Shown one piece after another: positions 34,401 through 46,414 of a DNA stretch of 58,546 bases. Position 1 is the first letter of the stretch. Every line of letters begins with the position of its first letter. The notes under the pieces were generated by a model. It was not told where the DNA came from. It ran no database searches and saw only the letters and a program-made list of their open reading frames with translations. The DNA is from Mesotaenium endlicherianum (Eukaryota; Streptophyta; Zygnematophyceae; Zygnematales; Mesotaeniaceae), in the NCBI GenBank assembly GCA_009602735.1, contig WELA01001229.1, positions 106,820 through 165,365 on the forward strand, written 5' to 3'. A program made the position numbers and the translations under genes.

Positions 34401-36398
34401 CAGAGTTCCGTCTTAGCTGGTGCTGAAGTCTTCTGCTGAGATATGCCCATGCCTTGGAGTGCACTGCATACAATTTGAACATCTTACAATCTCAAAGTGG
34501 GCTTTTCCGTACATCATGATAAAAGAACACAATGCCTCACAGCTTCCTGCTACAGATTTGACACCAGAAAAAGCGAGAATACTGCAAATAAGTGCTGCAA
34601 AGGTGAAACTTGCCAAATTAGGTGCAAGTGAGATGTGTATAGGTAGTGGTGAAAAAAGGGAGCTCACATATCGGAGCTACAAGCACTTTCCACCTTCCTT
34701 CTCCTCAACTTTATTTCGTTGGCAAAGATGTCCTCTTGAGCTTCAGCAAGACTATGGTTCTGCCTGCGGTCCGGTAAGCTGGGGCAAAGGAGATCTTTGC
34801 TAGCTCCTGTGTAGTACATAATTTGTCAACACTGTAAGTAAAAATCGTGACTCAAAAGACTTCGACATTTAATCAGTTTGCTCCTCCTAAAAAACCATTG
34901 CCACATCACATAGGTGAAAGAGACTAACCAGTTCCAGAGTAATCTTCCAGCACATCTTTCATGTCAAGGGTCACTGCAAAATCAATGGGTCGTTGCTTCC
35001 TGGCCAACCACAGGCAATAGGGGAGCATGAGGCATTTGCGTAACATTTGCAGGAGGCCACTAATCACATATGAAGGCCCAAAGATGACTGAATTGTGATA
35101 ATTTTACTCCTACTGACAATATTCAGACTGTCAGCTGATACGCAGCCCTTGCCATACCTGAGATTTGCAACATTCCGATCGGCACCATTCGATAAGAGGA
35201 CTCGGACACAATCAACATGATTGCTTTTTACAGCACAAAAGATTGGCGTCTCTTTTATGACTGTCATTGCATGCACTGCTGAAGGTTCGCAAGAAAGTAG
35301 AACCTGCACGTCAAAACGGCAGTGACGGAGAACTGTTACATATTTTCAGATATATTGCACTCTGCTACGAAAAACGTCAACAATTGAAATTATCTGCAAA
35401 TGACATGCCTTCAGAAGAAAACCGGGCGAGCAATTTTAGTACCTTCAACGCATCTAAATGACCCTGACCAGCCGCAATATGCACTGGCGTTAGACCCAAC
35501 TTGTTGCCTGCAGACACAGAGGCTCCTTCCTGGACAAGTCTCCACACCATCCTGCATACTCAACACATATGTATTCAAGGATCAGATTAGGAAGGTGAAA
35601 CCGCAACAGGTGCCTCGTGCAAGTGTATGATAAAGCACGACACCAAGTCAACAATCAATCACCCTTAATATGCATAAGGATTCACACATGTCTGCATATG
35701 ATAAAACTCACTGTTTGCTGCAAGACTATACAACTAAATACAAATTGCCGCTTTCCTAAACGCGGGTGCATTACCGAGCACTTGTTTCCGTGTCAGATGA
35801 TCGTAAGCACCAGTGAAGAACCGTATTGCCATCTGCATCTCTCTCCTTCACAGATGCTCCAGAGTTAACTAGCATACCAACAAGGGCATCGTACTCTTTA
35901 GGCTGCACCTGCGAACAAATGAACATGTTTCAAAAAGGGCCAGTCCAGCAACATACATGCATTCAAGCCGTGGAAGCCAGCTCCATTGGGCATATGCACA
36001 TTGATTGCTGGAAAGAGCTACGGTCATAGCAGCAAGCTCCAAAAACTGCAGATCAAGGATAATCATGACCGTCAACAGTTAAGCTAAGATCTCTTATTAA
36101 GCATTGAAGGTCGCACATCACGTGGCAAAGGACATGTTTGCAGCAGCTACAGCGATGATCAACATACCATAGTTTACAAGTAGACACGTTTTTGAAGACG
36201 GGACAATTCTCTCTTATCAGATTGCCTCACGGCTATAAACTTCAGCTCCCTAAACTGGTCACGAGTGTTTGCTAGAGCTTCCAGCCCCTTGTCCGAGGTG
36301 CAGACGCCAAAATATATTTGCCCTGACGAGGAAGCAGCCGCATTTTCGAAACCACTATCCTTCTTTCTCCGGAGGGCAGGTTTGACGCAGTAACCCAT
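31423..36398 (-). CDS. Ankyrin / CCCH zinc finger / RRM / LOTUS (OST-HTH) RNA-binding protein, 13 exons
   Basis: Exons in transcript order: 36398-36231, 36045-36022, 35908-35775, 35551-35443, 35303-35158, 34999-34929, 34806-34694, 34435-34377, 34239-34137, 34012-33949, 33848-33673, 33364-32791, 32408-31423. Phases agree and give 908 codons plus stop. Domains: ankyrin repeats ~57-215 (DGNTVLHWCL, GLTPVHIAAGQGH, KETPIFCAVKSNH); one C-x8-C-x5-C-x3-H finger (C267, C276, C282, H286); an RRM ~317-394 with RNP2 KIFIGG and RNP1 RGFGFVTF; a LOTUS/OST-HTH domain ~493-580 (GYPKLSDFVRSL); and a Ser/Pro-rich tail ~581-908 encoded by one exon. Such a protein should bind RNA in cytoplasm or granules; targets are unknown. 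Exon 1 and the 24-bp exon 2 are the least certain. LOTUS with CCCH and RRM is known in plants; added ankyrin repeats look less usual. Confidence 0.82.
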
Positions 36399-36996
36399 CA
36401 ATTGGGTCACTTTTATGGGGCCTGGCTGGTCTGTGAGTTGGCCAAGAGAGCGCTAACTCATGATGCTGACTCTCTTAATTATGTGCGATGAGATGTCAAA
36501 GCCACGTGTGAGTAAGAGGGAAAGTTCAATTTTATGTGCCCACGAGATTGTTTTCCAGCAACACGATAAATAGCATCTAAAGGAAGACACGAAGAAAGGG
36601 CTACTACGATTGTGGAGAGTTGCGTGCTTTAAAAAATATGACTGCATGCGCATGCACACATGTAAAGACAAACCATATCTGTAACGTATCCTGCAGAGTG
36701 GGTGGGCAACATCTGGGATACGGTCTGTACTCGGTTGTCCAAATCAAGTCATGCTTGCGACCTTTTAATTCTTAAATACGTACTTGGCACGTCTGGTGAA
36801 GGACTTCATAATCAAGCTAATTAGGCGCCAGCATTTTTAAAGTATTTAGTACACGTCAGAGGTACCACCGCGCTTAGTGCCTGGGACCATGATATGAACC
36901 GAAAGTCGCCCTTTTTATTTGCGAGCACCATTAGCTCTGCTACGACAATCTCGAAAGTCGCGAGGTGCATATAACATGGCATCACAACTCACAGTG
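36399..36996. other. Upstream region of the ankyrin/LOTUS gene
   Basis: About 600 bp between the likely start codon and the transposon at 36997. It should hold the 5' leader and promoter on the reverse strand. I see no other gene or repeat in it. Confidence 0.45.
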
Positions 36997-38039
36997 GGGA
37001 GAATACAAAACTACCCCTCCCAACTTTCATAATTACAAAATCTACCCCTGTTTTCAAGTTAATTACAAAACTACCCCTCGCGCATGTGAACGGCGTCCAC
37101 GTAGACCTTACACGACGTGCCACACGAATTCGCACGAAACGCCACCTGACACTCCCTTTTCTTTTTCGTTTGCAACTGGTTTCCAAAATCTGCCATAACC
37201 ACACTTTTAACTGACCCACCATCACGTCCACACTGCCCACAGACGCCAAATTTTGGGCGCACTCTCTTTCCGCTACCTCGCTCTCTGCCTTTATTAAACT
37301 CTTTTGTCGTCATGGTACACAAACAAGGAAATAAAATGCCTCTCCTTGTATACACAGTGCTTACTAAATATAGCAGAAAAAGGATGCAAACCCAAGGCCT
37401 AACACATTGCTCCAACAAGATACTTCTTATGCTGAATATATGTAGGTGGATGGAGGTAAGGGGGTGAACTTGCATACTACCTCTGCATTCTTTCTCCACC
37501 CAGACACGAGTGTAACTAATGTCCTTCAGTTCCCATGGATGCGCACTTAGAAACGGCGCGGCATGCTTAGAAAGAGGAAGAAATAGCCAGAAGCATCCTC
37601 AACAGCAATGTGCCATTAGATACTAACCCCTTTGCTAGGCCTCTACACTTAGCTTGTTGTGACTCCGTTGCTATGCGAAATAGCAGGGAATGAGATGAAT
37701 ATAGTCTGTGAACATACAGGATTTAGAAAATGAAGACGCAAGAAATAGGTGAAAAAAATAAGAAGGACAAAAATTTGGTGTCTGTGGGCACTTTGTTTCG
37801 TGATGGTGGGTCAGTTAAAAGTGTGGTTATGGCAGATTTTGGAAACCAATTGCAAACGAAAGAGAAAAGGGAGTGTCAGGTGGGGTTTCATGCGAATTCG
37901 TGTGGCACGTCATTTGTTCGTGTAAGGTCTACGTGGACGCCATTTACATGCGCGCGAGGGGTAGTTTTGTAATTAGTTTGAAACAGGGTTAGATTTTGTA
38001 ATTATGAAAGTTGGGAGGGGTAGTTTTGAAATTCTCCCC
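36997..38039. mobile_element. Long-TIR DNA element, MULE-like, non-autonomous
   Basis: Inverted arms of ~258 bp (36997-37254) and ~271 bp (37769-38039), beginning GGGAGAAT on both strands and sharing blocks such as CAAAACTACCCC, CATAATTACAAAATCTA and AAATTTGG at the inner ends. The 9-bp flanks CTCACAGTG (36988-36996) and CTCACAATG (38040-38048) differ at one base; a 9-bp duplication with long arms is typical of Mutator-like elements. The ~514-bp centre has no transposase, so it would need one in trans. A fold-back element of another superfamily is possible. Confidence 0.8.
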
Positions 38040-38048
38040 TCACAATGC

Positions 38049-38795
38049 CTACACATTAGTGTCACGGCAGTAAATAAATGACGGTCTTGCACGCATGGGG
38101 GAAGTCACAGCGAGCCAAGTACGATGCAACGACCGTTGACCACAATTGACCATAACAGACCAAGCCAGGATGACCTGTCAAGGTTAGCACAGGATTAAGG
38201 TTCGCGTTTTTCCACACGTGCAGAGTGACGATTACACTCTAAGCAACCCCAACACCTAGGGTTGGGTAGGGAAACGCGAGCAAAATAAGTCGTGAGGTCG
38301 CTTACAGCAAGGCTAGGGATAATGAATCATTTCATTAGATGTATGAGTTCAGTTAAATGTAACAGTTAATGAGGTTGTCATGACTCATTAGGTCGGGACC
38401 GTCGCCCAAGCCGAGCCACACGTGTGTCGACCATCGACCTAGAAGGGCCGACTTTGACTTTGCTTTACGCATTCATATGTTGACCTTTGCTAGCATTCCA
38501 ATCGCTAAAGTGTGGAGCGTCGCGTCACCTTTCAATGGCACCGGTTTTGCGCCATTTGGTCAAGTGGCGAGTGAGATGTTCGCAACTAGTCCGCGCCACC
38601 TACCGGCCCCTAGCGGAATTTCACCAAGGGCCACTTTATGACTCAATGTGCCCAAAGGTCACATTGTTGGCTCTTCGCGACTCCAAGGACCTACAGCCAT
38701 TAGCGTACAAATCCGCGAGCTTGATGAAGTACACTTAGCATGCATTAGCATAGCATATGAGCACCATTTGAGCCATAACTTGGTAACTGCATCAC
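38049..38795. other. Low-content region with a possible RNase H remnant
   Basis: About 750 bp flanking copy D. At 38680-38740 the forward strand reads DLQPLAYKSASL, like the [11 protein letters not shown] block of Ty3/gypsy RNase H, so an old pol fragment may lie here. Nothing else is recognisable. Joined with 54275 onward, this is the empty site before copy D inserted. Confidence 0.35.
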
Positions 38796-39517
38796 TGAAA
38801 TGAATCGACTTACCAAATAGGCGATTAACAATTAATAAAGATCTTTATATCAGCAAGTAATCTTTATGGTACTTTCCGTTAACTGTTTTAACGGCAAAAG
38901 GACAGCGCACTAGCAGTGAATAATACTCGTCAGTCAAATGAGAGTAAACTAGCATCAATAATGCAAATCAGTAAACTCATACATAAGCAAGGTTAGAAGA
39001 CAGTGCGTATCAATGGCTTCTCGCCTTGGATTCAGATCTCTCTCAGTAAGCTGTACAAGAGAGTTGGCCTCGTTTCCGAATGCCGAACTCGAGAGCAATG
39101 CCTAGCATATGTACATGGAATGAGTTTACTGTTCAACGGTCAGTGCGATGGCACCGCCTACCCGGGAGTTAACCACGTTGGTAGGACCTCGGTTAACCAA
39201 ATCCACCGCCATCTCCCATCATCCCGAATAGCCATCCATCATAGGGATGTCATCTGGCTATTCATCTAGCATATCGCACTTAGATGCATATCAAGGCAGT
39301 TCGCTGCTACCGAGTACGGAAGTCAGCTTGCTGTCAAAGAATGTGTCAGCAAGCTGACTTATATGGACTTTCAGCCTGCTGCTTTCGACTGAGTCATTAA
39401 ACCGATAATTATGTAAAGTCCAGCAGACTGACTATTAACTAAAGTTCAGCAGGCTGAACATAATTAACTATTATATTTAAGTGAATATTATATCCACTAA
39501 TATACTGATTCATTACA
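38796..39517 (-). repeat. Family 1 3' LTR (copy D)
   Basis: A 722-bp LTR, TGAAATGAATC to GATTCATTACA, similar to 53559-54274 apart from a few substitutions and small indels, suggesting a fairly recent insertion. Confidence 0.94.
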
Positions 39518-39733
39518 ATCCCTCCAACTTAACTTGTTGTCGCCTCCACAACATTAAACTGCAGAAATTTTAAATAAGGGAATTGAATCCGACCAGCCTC
39601 CCTTACTGACTGCCTCTTCAGCGTGTCACCTTAAGGGGTTGTTCCTGGGGCTTCAGGGTCAGGAGACGGAGATCTGGACCTAGATCTGGACAGCCCTCTA
39701 GGTCTGTCAACTGGCCTTCTAAAGAACCCTGTT

Positions 39734-40236
39734 TGTAGTGAAACAGATAGATAAAGTACTTAGTAAAACAGAATACTTTATCTATTCAAGACAAGGATCT
39801 TTGAACACAAGTGGTAGCTTCTTGAAAGAGAGATGGCTTCTTGAAAGTTAATATATTTCTGGATTTTGGCAAGTACAAGAGTGATTCTGGAATGTCTTTC
39901 TATGTTCTAGCTCTTGTTTATATACTTGCTACATAAGTAATTTCTAGGAAGGTGTATGTTGATGTGTTGGCACCCAACACATCCCAAAACTTGCCACCTC
40001 TTTCTAGAATAATGTACACATGTCCTTTTGACCTAAAAATGGCACATCTGACTTTTGCCACATGGAGTTCTTCTAGGTCTTTCCTCTAACTTCGAAAATG
40101 CCTTGGAAGGTTCAAAGGACATGAACCAAGTTACTAGAGTACCTATTCACACTTGACTCCACACAATACTACTCCAAATATATTTGAAAACATTAAAATA
40201 TATGCAAACTAATATATAATAACTCAAATCACTACA
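39734..40236 (-). repeat. Family 2 3' LTR (intact copy)
   Basis: A 503-bp LTR between TGTAGTGAAAC and CACTACA as read on +. The TATA box (TATATAA on the reverse strand) is at 39918-39924. A run of C (40240-40246 region, G on the element strand) beside it is the polypurine tract. Confidence 0.94.
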
Positions 40237-41005
40237 TCACCCCCCCGATAGAAAAAGCGACGTCTCGGCGCGTCAAGTCAGGTCTTACACATGTGGAGCA
40301 AACTAGTCAACAGTTTCAAGTCAGATGCCACACATGTGAAGAGGACTAGTCAAAGGCGCCAAGTCAGGTGCTACACATGTAAGGTAGACTAGGCAAGGTC
40401 GTAGGTGGTGTGACCTTATTGGCTAGCCTACTCCTTAATGATAAAGAAAATTGTACAAGTTGGCCCAGAATCTGCCACGAACTCAAAAATTCATAGCGGC
40501 CACAGAACTGCTCCAAATCTGAAAATTCGAGTGCCAGACGGACCGCGTCGGAGAACTCTACCGGGTCACCAAATTTGAGAGCATTCTCATTTCTGGAGTG
40601 TCGTTGAGAGCTGAGAGAGTAGGCACTCCTCCAAATCTGTGCAGAAACTTCTGAAAATCATAAGTCCTTCTATACTTCTCCAAATTCTGCAAACTAAGTC
40701 TCAAACTGGGCGCTGTAAGATGTTCTACCAGAGTCTTGAGTTTCAGAGCATTCCAAGTTCAGGGGAAGGCACAATGTCAGAAGGCATATTCTGTCCTAAC
40801 AATGCCAGCAGCCTGACCCCCTTCTACTTAGAGCATCATATCTCTCTCACCAGTGCTCCAAATTGAGCAAACTTGGACTCTAAATGACCGGCTACTCATG
40901 GACTACAGCCAGGTAAATTTTCAGAATTTATTATGCAGAGACCTATTACCAGTAGCAGTTTTAGTTTTCTGTCCAGAAACTGCGAGAAGAGAAGAGTGTC
41001 TAATG
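40237..41005 (-). other. Family 2 3' non-coding region (intact copy)
   Basis: A ~770-bp segment between the pol stop and 3' LTR with no frame I can support. It includes the same ~43-bp tandem units as copy A (40268-40400), with ACATGTG and CAAGTCAG cores on +. Confidence 0.75.
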
Positions 41006-44000
41006 TCAATTTTTCCTCTTTCTTGTTCTTGCAGGCTGCCTCCAAGGGGTCTTCTGCTGCTTCTTGATGGTGGCAGGCTGCCTCCCTGAAGTCTTCGGGC
41101 TTCTAGTAGAGAGACTTGGGGCTGGTCCAAGATGGGGGTTGGCGGCATGGAAGCGCTTCAACTTTCTCTGAACTTTGTCAAGGTAGTGCGCCGCCACCCA
41201 ACTATTCTCCGAATCTGGATATCCTTTCCACTTGATCAAGTATTGCTGCTGTCTCCTGAAATTTCTCATAGCCACTATGTCTTCCACTTCGTACTCCAAA
41301 TGATCATCCACTATTGTTGGGGCTGGTGGGGTTGTCACACGTCCTGGGAACTTGTTGTCGGGTTGCACATATGGCTTGAAGAGGGAAGCGTGGAATACGG
41401 GGTCGATGTGCATAGTCTGGGGAAGTTCTAGCTTGAAAGCAACGGGGTTGACTTGCTGGATAATCTTGAAGGGTCCCAAATACTTGGGAGAGAACTTGCT
41501 GCCGGCAGGCCTGTTGTTCAGGGAAATGTTCTTGGATGATAGTAACACGTTGTCACCCACTCTGTACGTAATTTCTCTTCTGGATCTGTTCGCCACTCTT
41601 GCTTGAGCATCTTGCGCGTGTTGTAGAGCTTTCTTCGCTGCTGTAAGGGCTGCTTCTAATGTCTCCATAAAATCTGTGGCTGCAGGTACTTCATCATGGC
41701 CAGCCGTGAAGCTCAGTGGCGTGGTCGGATGGAAGCCATAGTTGAGGAAGAATGGGGACTCTTGGGTAGAGGCCTGCGTAGTGTTGTTGTAGGCAAACTC
41801 GAGGGGGGTCAAGTACATGTCCCAGTCTTGCTCGAGGGTAGACACGTAGGCCTTTAGAGAGGTCTTTAGGGTACGATTCATACGCTCGGTTTGCCCATCT
41901 GATTGTGGGTGGTAGGCAGTAGACATATCCAGCGATGTACCCAAGTTCTTGAAGAGATTTTTCCAGAAATGGCTTGTGAATCTTGGATCTCTATCTGACA
42001 CAATTCTTGATGGTAGTCCATGGAGTCGGAAGATGTTGTCAAAGATGAGTCTTGCAAGTTGTGGTGCTGTAGCCTTAGTCGTCGTGGGAATAAAATGAGC
42101 CATCTTGGTAAGTCTGTCCACCACCGTGAGTATTGCATTATGGCCTCGAGGTGTCACGGGCAAGTCCACGATAAGGTCCATTGAGATGTCCGTCCATTGT
42201 CTTTCGGGGATTGGTAGTGGTTGGAGGAGTCCTCCCGCCTTTTGCGATGATGGCTTGATTCTTTGGCATGTGTCACAGCTCCTGCAGTACTCCTTGACTT
42301 GCTTAGACATGCCTGGCCAACAATAAGTCCTAGCTAGAACGCCCGTGGTCCTTAGGATTCCAAAGTGTCCTCCAAGAGGGTTGTCGTGTGCTTCTCGTAG
42401 AAGCAAGAGCCGGAGGTCTAAGTCATTAGGAACACATCTCTGGCCCGTATCTTGCCTCACCCAATAATTGCCTTCTTGCTTCTTGCATGGGTCCAAGGCT
42501 GCTTCTCCGTTCTTGTAGTAAGGGTCTCTTTCATAGGCGGCTGAAAATCGAGCTTCCAGATCTGTCTTCAGGGATACCATCACTGCATTTAATTGCAGTC
42601 TTGAGAGGGGGTCAGCCGGGTTTGTCTTGCCGGGCTGGTACTGAATCGTGATGTTGTATTGTTGCAAGTATCCGCTCCATCTTGCTTGTCTCCTTGAGAG
42701 ATACGGCTGCGTCTGGAGGTGCTTTAACGCCTCGTGGTCCGTGGTGACCAGTACTTTGCGTCCTTCAACGTAGCAGCGCCAAACCTTCAAGGCATGTACA
42801 ATCGCCAATGCCTCTCGCTCCGTGGTTGTATAATTTTGCTCGGCTGGATTTAGCTTCCTTGACTCGTAGGCGATGGGCTGCAGTCCCTTGCCTTGGTCTT
42901 GAAGCAGGATTGCTCCTATTGCATAGGAAGATGCATCGGTGATGACGTGGAAGGGCCAATCTGGGTTTGGACTTGGGAGTGTGAGCACCGGGGATGTGGT
43001 CAATCTTCGCTTTAACTCTTGAAATGCCTCTTCCTCTTTCTCGGTCCATGTATATAGCCTGTCCTTCTTGAGTAGATCTGTCAGGGGGGCTGCTATGTGC
43101 GAGAAGCCTTGGATGAATTTTCTGTACCAATTGGCAAATCCCAAGAATGACTGGAGTTCTTTCTTGGTCGTGGGGGTTGGCCATTCCTCCACCACCGTGG
43201 TCTTCTTGGGGTCTATCTTGATGCCATCAGCAGTCACGTGGAGACCTAGGAACTCCACTTCTTGTTTGGCAAACTCGCATTTTGACTCCTTCGCAAACAG
43301 CTTGTTTTGCTTCAATACTTCAAGGACTTCTTTCAAGTGTCTCGCATGCTCTTCAAGGGTCTTGCTGTAGATAAGGATGTCATCGATGAATACCACCACA
43401 AATCTGTCCAACATGGGCTGAAATATGGTGTTCATCATAGTCATGAAAGTTGCTGGCGCGTTGGTGAGTCCAAATGGCAGGACCATGAACTCAAAATGTC
43501 CATATCTTGTCCTGAATGCCGTCTTCTCTATGTCCGGTTCTGCGATGCGAATCTGGTGGTAGCCGCTCCGTAAGTCAATCTTCGTGAAGTACTTGGCTCC
43601 AACCAGCCGGTCCATGAGCTCATCCATGCGCGGCAGCGGGTATCGATTCTTGATGGTGATCTTGTTGAGGGCGCGATAGTCCACACACATCCTCAAGGTA
43701 CCATCTTTCTTCTTGACAAATAGCACCGGGGCTCCAAATGGCGACTTGCTAGGTCGAATGAAGCCATGCTCCAGTAGCTCCTTGATTTGCTTCTTGACTT
43801 CGTCTAGCTCCGTGTATGACATTTTGAACGTAGGCCGAGAGATGGGCTTGCTTCCGGGCTCCAACTCTATCTTGTGGTCTACGAATCTTTTGGGGGGTAG
43901 GCCCTTGGGCAATTCCGGGGAGAACACTTCTTTGTAGTCCTCAAAGACTTCTTGTATCTCCTTGGGAACGGGGCTGCCTTCTTGACTCTCGATGTCTTTC

Positions 44001-44671
44001 TTGATGTCTTTTGGCGTGATCAAGGCCAAAAGAAGCTCGTGTCCCTTCCTCACAAGTCTCTTGAGTTGGAGGGCGGACAATAGTATCTCGTGTGCCGGCT
44101 TCTGGATGTCTTGGGTCTGGATATTCTGGATTGCGCGCAAAATACAGATTCTTGAAGTGATGTCATTCTTGATCTTGATAGTACCGGTCCTCCAATCAAC
44201 TTGGGGGTTGTGCTTGGTCAACCAAGGCGTCCCTAGGATGACGTCGTACTTGCCCAATTGCATGGGGGAGAACACTACTCTATCCTTGAAGGACTTGATA
44301 GAGAGTGCCAAGGGGTACGTCTTCTTGGAAGGGGTAGTATAGGAGAATCCATCGGGCATCATAATCTCCTCGTCGTGGTCAAGAGTTCGCATAGTAATAC
44401 CGTGCTTGGTGGCAAAATCTGCAGCAATGAAGTTGCCTTGAGCTCCGCTATCCACCAAGATGTGGACCTTCTCTCCTCCAAGGTAACCTCTCAAACTCAT
44501 TGGGGCTGGAACGTCGTCTTCAACGGGGGTCTCCACCTCACTTGGCGTGTTGCCTTCTCGTGAAGTGGGTCTTGGGGTGGTAGGCTCCTGGCCTACCGGC
44601 GCTGTCCGTTTTTTGACAACTTTTTGGGGCATGAAAGTGCACGATGGCCCTTTTCCTTGCAATAGAAGCAT
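41006..44671 (-). CDS. Family 2 pol polyprotein: protease, RT, RNase H, integrase, chromodomain (intact)
   Basis: An open frame of 1221 codons overlapping gag by 79 bp in the -1 frame, so it is probably made as a gag-pol fusion by frameshifting at 44608-44614 rather than from its own ATG. Protease: [31 protein letters not shown] and FIDDILIY, with both catalytic Asp. RNase [11 protein letters not shown]. Integrase: HHCC zinc finger ([11 protein letters not shown]), then the DDE core with [17 protein letters not shown] and [12 protein letters not shown] chromodomain ([19 protein letters not shown]) near the end could direct integration to marked chromatin. The last ~30 residues are basic ([12 protein letters not shown]). 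No broken motif seen. Confidence 0.95.
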   Translation of the reverse strand: MLLLQGKGPSCTFMPQKVVKKRTAPVGQEPTTPRPTSREGNTPSEVETPVEDDVPAPMSLRGYLGGEKVHILVDSGAQGNFIAADFATKHGITMRTLDHDEEIMMPDGFSYTTPSKKTYPLALSIKSFKDRVVFSPMQLGKYDVILGTPWLTKHNPQVDWRTGTIKIKNDITSRICILRAIQNIQTQDIQKPAHEILLSALQLKRLVRKGHELLLALITPKDIKKDIESQEGSPVPKEIQEVFEDYKEVFSPELPKGLPPKRFVDHKIELEPGSKPISRPTFKMSYTELDEVKKQIKELLEHGFIRPSKSPFGAPVLFVKKKDGTLRMCVDYRALNKITIKNRYPLPRMDELMDRLVGAKYFTKIDLRSGYHQIRIAEPDIEKTAFRTRYGHFEFMVLPFGLTNAPATFMTMMNTIFQPMLDRFVVVFIDDILIYSKTLEEHARHLKEVLEVLKQNKLFAKESKCEFAKQEVEFLGLHVTADGIKIDPKKTTVVEEWPTPTTKKELQSFLGFANWYRKFIQGFSHIAAPLTDLLKKDRLYTWTEKEEEAFQELKRRLTTSPVLTLPSPNPDWPFHVITDASSYAIGAILLQDQGKGLQPIAYESRKLNPAEQNYTTTEREALAIVHALKVWRCYVEGRKVLVTTDHEALKHLQTQPYLSRRQARWSGYLQQYNITIQYQPGKTNPADPLSRLQLNAVMVSLKTDLEARFSAAYERDPYYKNGEAALDPCKKQEGNYWVRQDTGQRCVPNDLDLRLLLLREAHDNPLGGHFGILRTTGVLARTYCWPGMSKQVKEYCRSCDTCQRIKPSSQKAGGLLQPLPIPERQWTDISMDLIVDLPVTPRGHNAILTVVDRLTKMAHFIPTTTKATAPQLARLIFDNIFRLHGLPSRIVSDRDPRFTSHFWKNLFKNLGTSLDMSTAYHPQSDGQTERMNRTLKTSLKAYVSTLEQDWDMYLTPLEFAYNNTTQASTQESPFFLNYGFHPTTPLSFTAGHDEVPAATDFMETLEAALTAAKKALQHAQDAQARVANRSRREITYRVGDNVLLSSKNISLNNRPAGSKFSPKYLGPFKIIQQVNPVAFKLELPQTMHIDPVFHASLFKPYVQPDNKFPGRVTTPPAPTIVDDHLEYEVEDIVAMRNFRRQQQYLIKWKGYPDSENSWVAAHYLDKVQRKLKRFHAANPHLGPAPSLSTRSPKTSGRQPATIKKQQKTPWRQPARTRKRKN

Positions 44672-45873
44672 AGTCCAGCCGTCATGAGAGCTTCTTTTTC
44701 AGCCGGGGAGAGTCTTGCTTTCACTCCTTGCTGGTTTCTTGCATCATAAGTGTCATTGGAGGGTCTTCCACTCTTCCGGGCAGCCGCGGGGTCCCTTTTA
44801 ATAACTCCGATTTCCATGGGTGTGGGTCCAGATTCGGATGTGGAAGGGGCTGCGTACACCCGCGTCGTCGGTACCCGTGAAGATGAAGGCACGGAGTGCT
44901 TGAAATCCAAGGTATCCACCTTTTGGGCCACTTCAATGATCTTTGAGAAGTCCGTCAAGTCGCGTAACTCCACTTCCTTTGCCACCTTGGGTTTGAGGCC
45001 AAAGATGTAACGGTCAATCTTCTCCTCGAGAGACATGTTGGGGATCTCAAGAGTGAGGGCGTGAAATCTGGATGTATACTCTTGAACGGACGTCGTTTGC
45101 TTGAGATGGTGGAGCTTTCCTCGGGCAATCTTCTCCGCATTGATGGGCATGAATTGCTTCTTGAGGGCCTCACGAAAATCTGCCCATCTTGCATATGATG
45201 GTGGGGGCTCTTGGCCGAGCATGGGGTGCGCCATAGCTTGATATATAGCCGCTTGATAGTTACGCCACCATGATGTTGCTGCTCCTCTAAGTAAGGTAAC
45301 GGCAAAGGGAACGTAGTCCTCCTCGGGTACTTCAAGGAACGCGAGGTACGTCTCCACTTGGTAGAGCCATAAATTCAGGTTGGCACCTTTCCCGGGGTTG
45401 AAAGTGTCGGGTTTGCCGGGCTTGATGAGTTTCCTTGCTCTCGTTGGCTCTTGTGGAGGCGCTTGAGCCGGGGCTGGATTTTGAGCATTGCTCGCAATAG
45501 GGGCAACCATGGCAGCCATAGCTTCTCTTGACGCTTGCACGGTTGCTTCATAGGTGGCCAAGCCCACTTGGTTGTGGACGGTCATTAGGAAGGCTGCCCA
45601 CTCATTTGCGGGAACTCCTTGTGGTGGGGTCAACTTTGCTATAGCGGCTGCCACGGGATTTGACGGTGCTCCTCCTTGTGGTGCTTCTTGTTGTTGCAGA
45701 TTTCCTTGAGTAGGCTCTCCCATCGACGCTGGAGGAGGGTGTGCTCCTCCTTGTGGTGCTTCTTGTTGTTGCAGATTTTCTTGAGTGGGCTCTCCCATCG
45801 GCGCTGGAGGAGGGTGTCTTGGAGAGGAAGGGCTTCCTTCGAAAGCTTGCTGTTGGTCTTGAGGATCGGCCAT
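44593..45873 (-). CDS. Family 2 gag polyprotein (intact)
   Basis: 426 codons from ATG 38 bp downstream of the LTR ([11 protein letters not shown]). It forms virus-like particles and packages RNA. The N-terminal Pro/Gln-rich part has a ~25-residue tandem duplication ([16 protein letters not shown] unit twice) that copy A lacks. The core has [22 protein letters not shown] and [13 protein letters not shown] knuckle, [14 protein letters not shown], lies close to the end. The stop TAG (44593-44595) is 12 bp past the frameshift heptamer. Confidence 0.95.
   Translation of the reverse strand: MADPQDQQQAFEGSPSSPRHPPPAPMGEPTQENLQQQEAPQGGAHPPPASMGEPTQGNLQQQEAPQGGAPSNPVAAAIAKLTPPQGVPANEWAAFLMTVHNQVGLATYEATVQASREAMAAMVAPIASNAQNPAPAQAPPQEPTRARKLIKPGKPDTFNPGKGANLNLWLYQVETYLAFLEVPEEDYVPFAVTLLRGAATSWWRNYQAAIYQAMAHPMLGQEPPPSYARWADFREALKKQFMPINAEKIARGKLHHLKQTTSVQEYTSRFHALTLEIPNMSLEEKIDRYIFGLKPKVAKEVELRDLTDFSKIIEVAQKVDTLDFKHSVPSSSRVPTTRVYAAPSTSESGPTPMEIGVIKRDPAAARKSGRPSNDTYDARNQQGVKARLSPAEKEALMTAGLCFYCKEKGHRALSCPKKLSKNGQRR
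44608..44614 (-). other. -1 frameshift heptamer A AAA AAC at the gag/pol overlap (family 2)
   Basis: In the gag frame the codons read TCA-AAA-AAC, so the heptamer is A AAA AAC in the X XXY YYZ register. Slipping back one base enters the open pol frame (KKRTAPVG). The spacing to a stimulating stem-loop was not checked. Confidence 0.72.
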
Positions 45874-45910
45874 CTTCTTGTGCTACCAAAGTGCCTAGCT
45901 CCGATACCAC

Positions 45911-46414
45911 TGTAGTGAAACAGATAGATAAAGTACTTAGTAAAACAGAATACTTTATCTATTCAAGACAAGGATCTTTGAACACAAGTGGTACCTTCTT
46001 GAAAGAGAGATGGCTTCTTGAAAGTTAATATATTTCTGGATTTTGGCAAGTACAAGAGTGATTCTGGAATGTCTTTCTATGTTCTACCTCTTGTTTATAT
46101 ACTTGCTACATAAATAAATTTCTAGGAAGGTGTATGTTGATGTGTTGGCACCCAACACATCCCAAAACTTGCCACCTCTTTCTAGAATAATGTACACATG
46201 TCCTTTTGACCTAAAAATGGCACATTTGACTTTTGCCACATGGAGTTCTTCTAGGTCTTTCCTCTAACTTCGAAAATGCCTTGGAAGATACAAAGGACAT
46301 GAACCAAGTTACTAGAGTACCTATTCACACTTGACTCCACACAATACCACTCCAAATATATTTGAAAACATAAAAATATATGCATACTAATATATAATAA
46401 CTCAAATCACTACA
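45911..46414 (-). repeat. Family 2 5' LTR (intact copy)
   Basis: A 504-bp LTR, about 98% like 39734-40236 by eye. Its inner side (45898-45909) is the primer binding site. Confidence 0.94.

Larger units (their letters stand above)
39734..46414 (-). mobile_element. Family 2 Ty3/gypsy chromovirus, intact copy nested in copy D ORF3
   Basis: A 6.68-kb reverse-strand element flanked by CTGTT (39729-39733, 46415-46419). LTRs 39734-40236 and 45911-46414 differ at about ten positions. PBS TGGTATCGGAGC (reverse, ~45898-45909), gag 44593-45873, pol 41006-44671, 3' non-coding region 40237-41005. Both frames are open end to end and the catalytic motifs are kept, so it may be autonomous. Confidence 0.95.

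Noticed and set aside
34413..34667. Cys/His-containing frame upstream of the CCCH exon as a second zinc finger
   Set aside because: It needs an intron choice that breaks phase; splicing 34694 to 34435 keeps phase and gives one exact C-x8-C-x5-C-x3-H finger.
37255..37768. Transposase gene inside the long-TIR element
   Set aside because: Only ~514 bp remain between the arms and no DDE or zinc-finger motif is visible.
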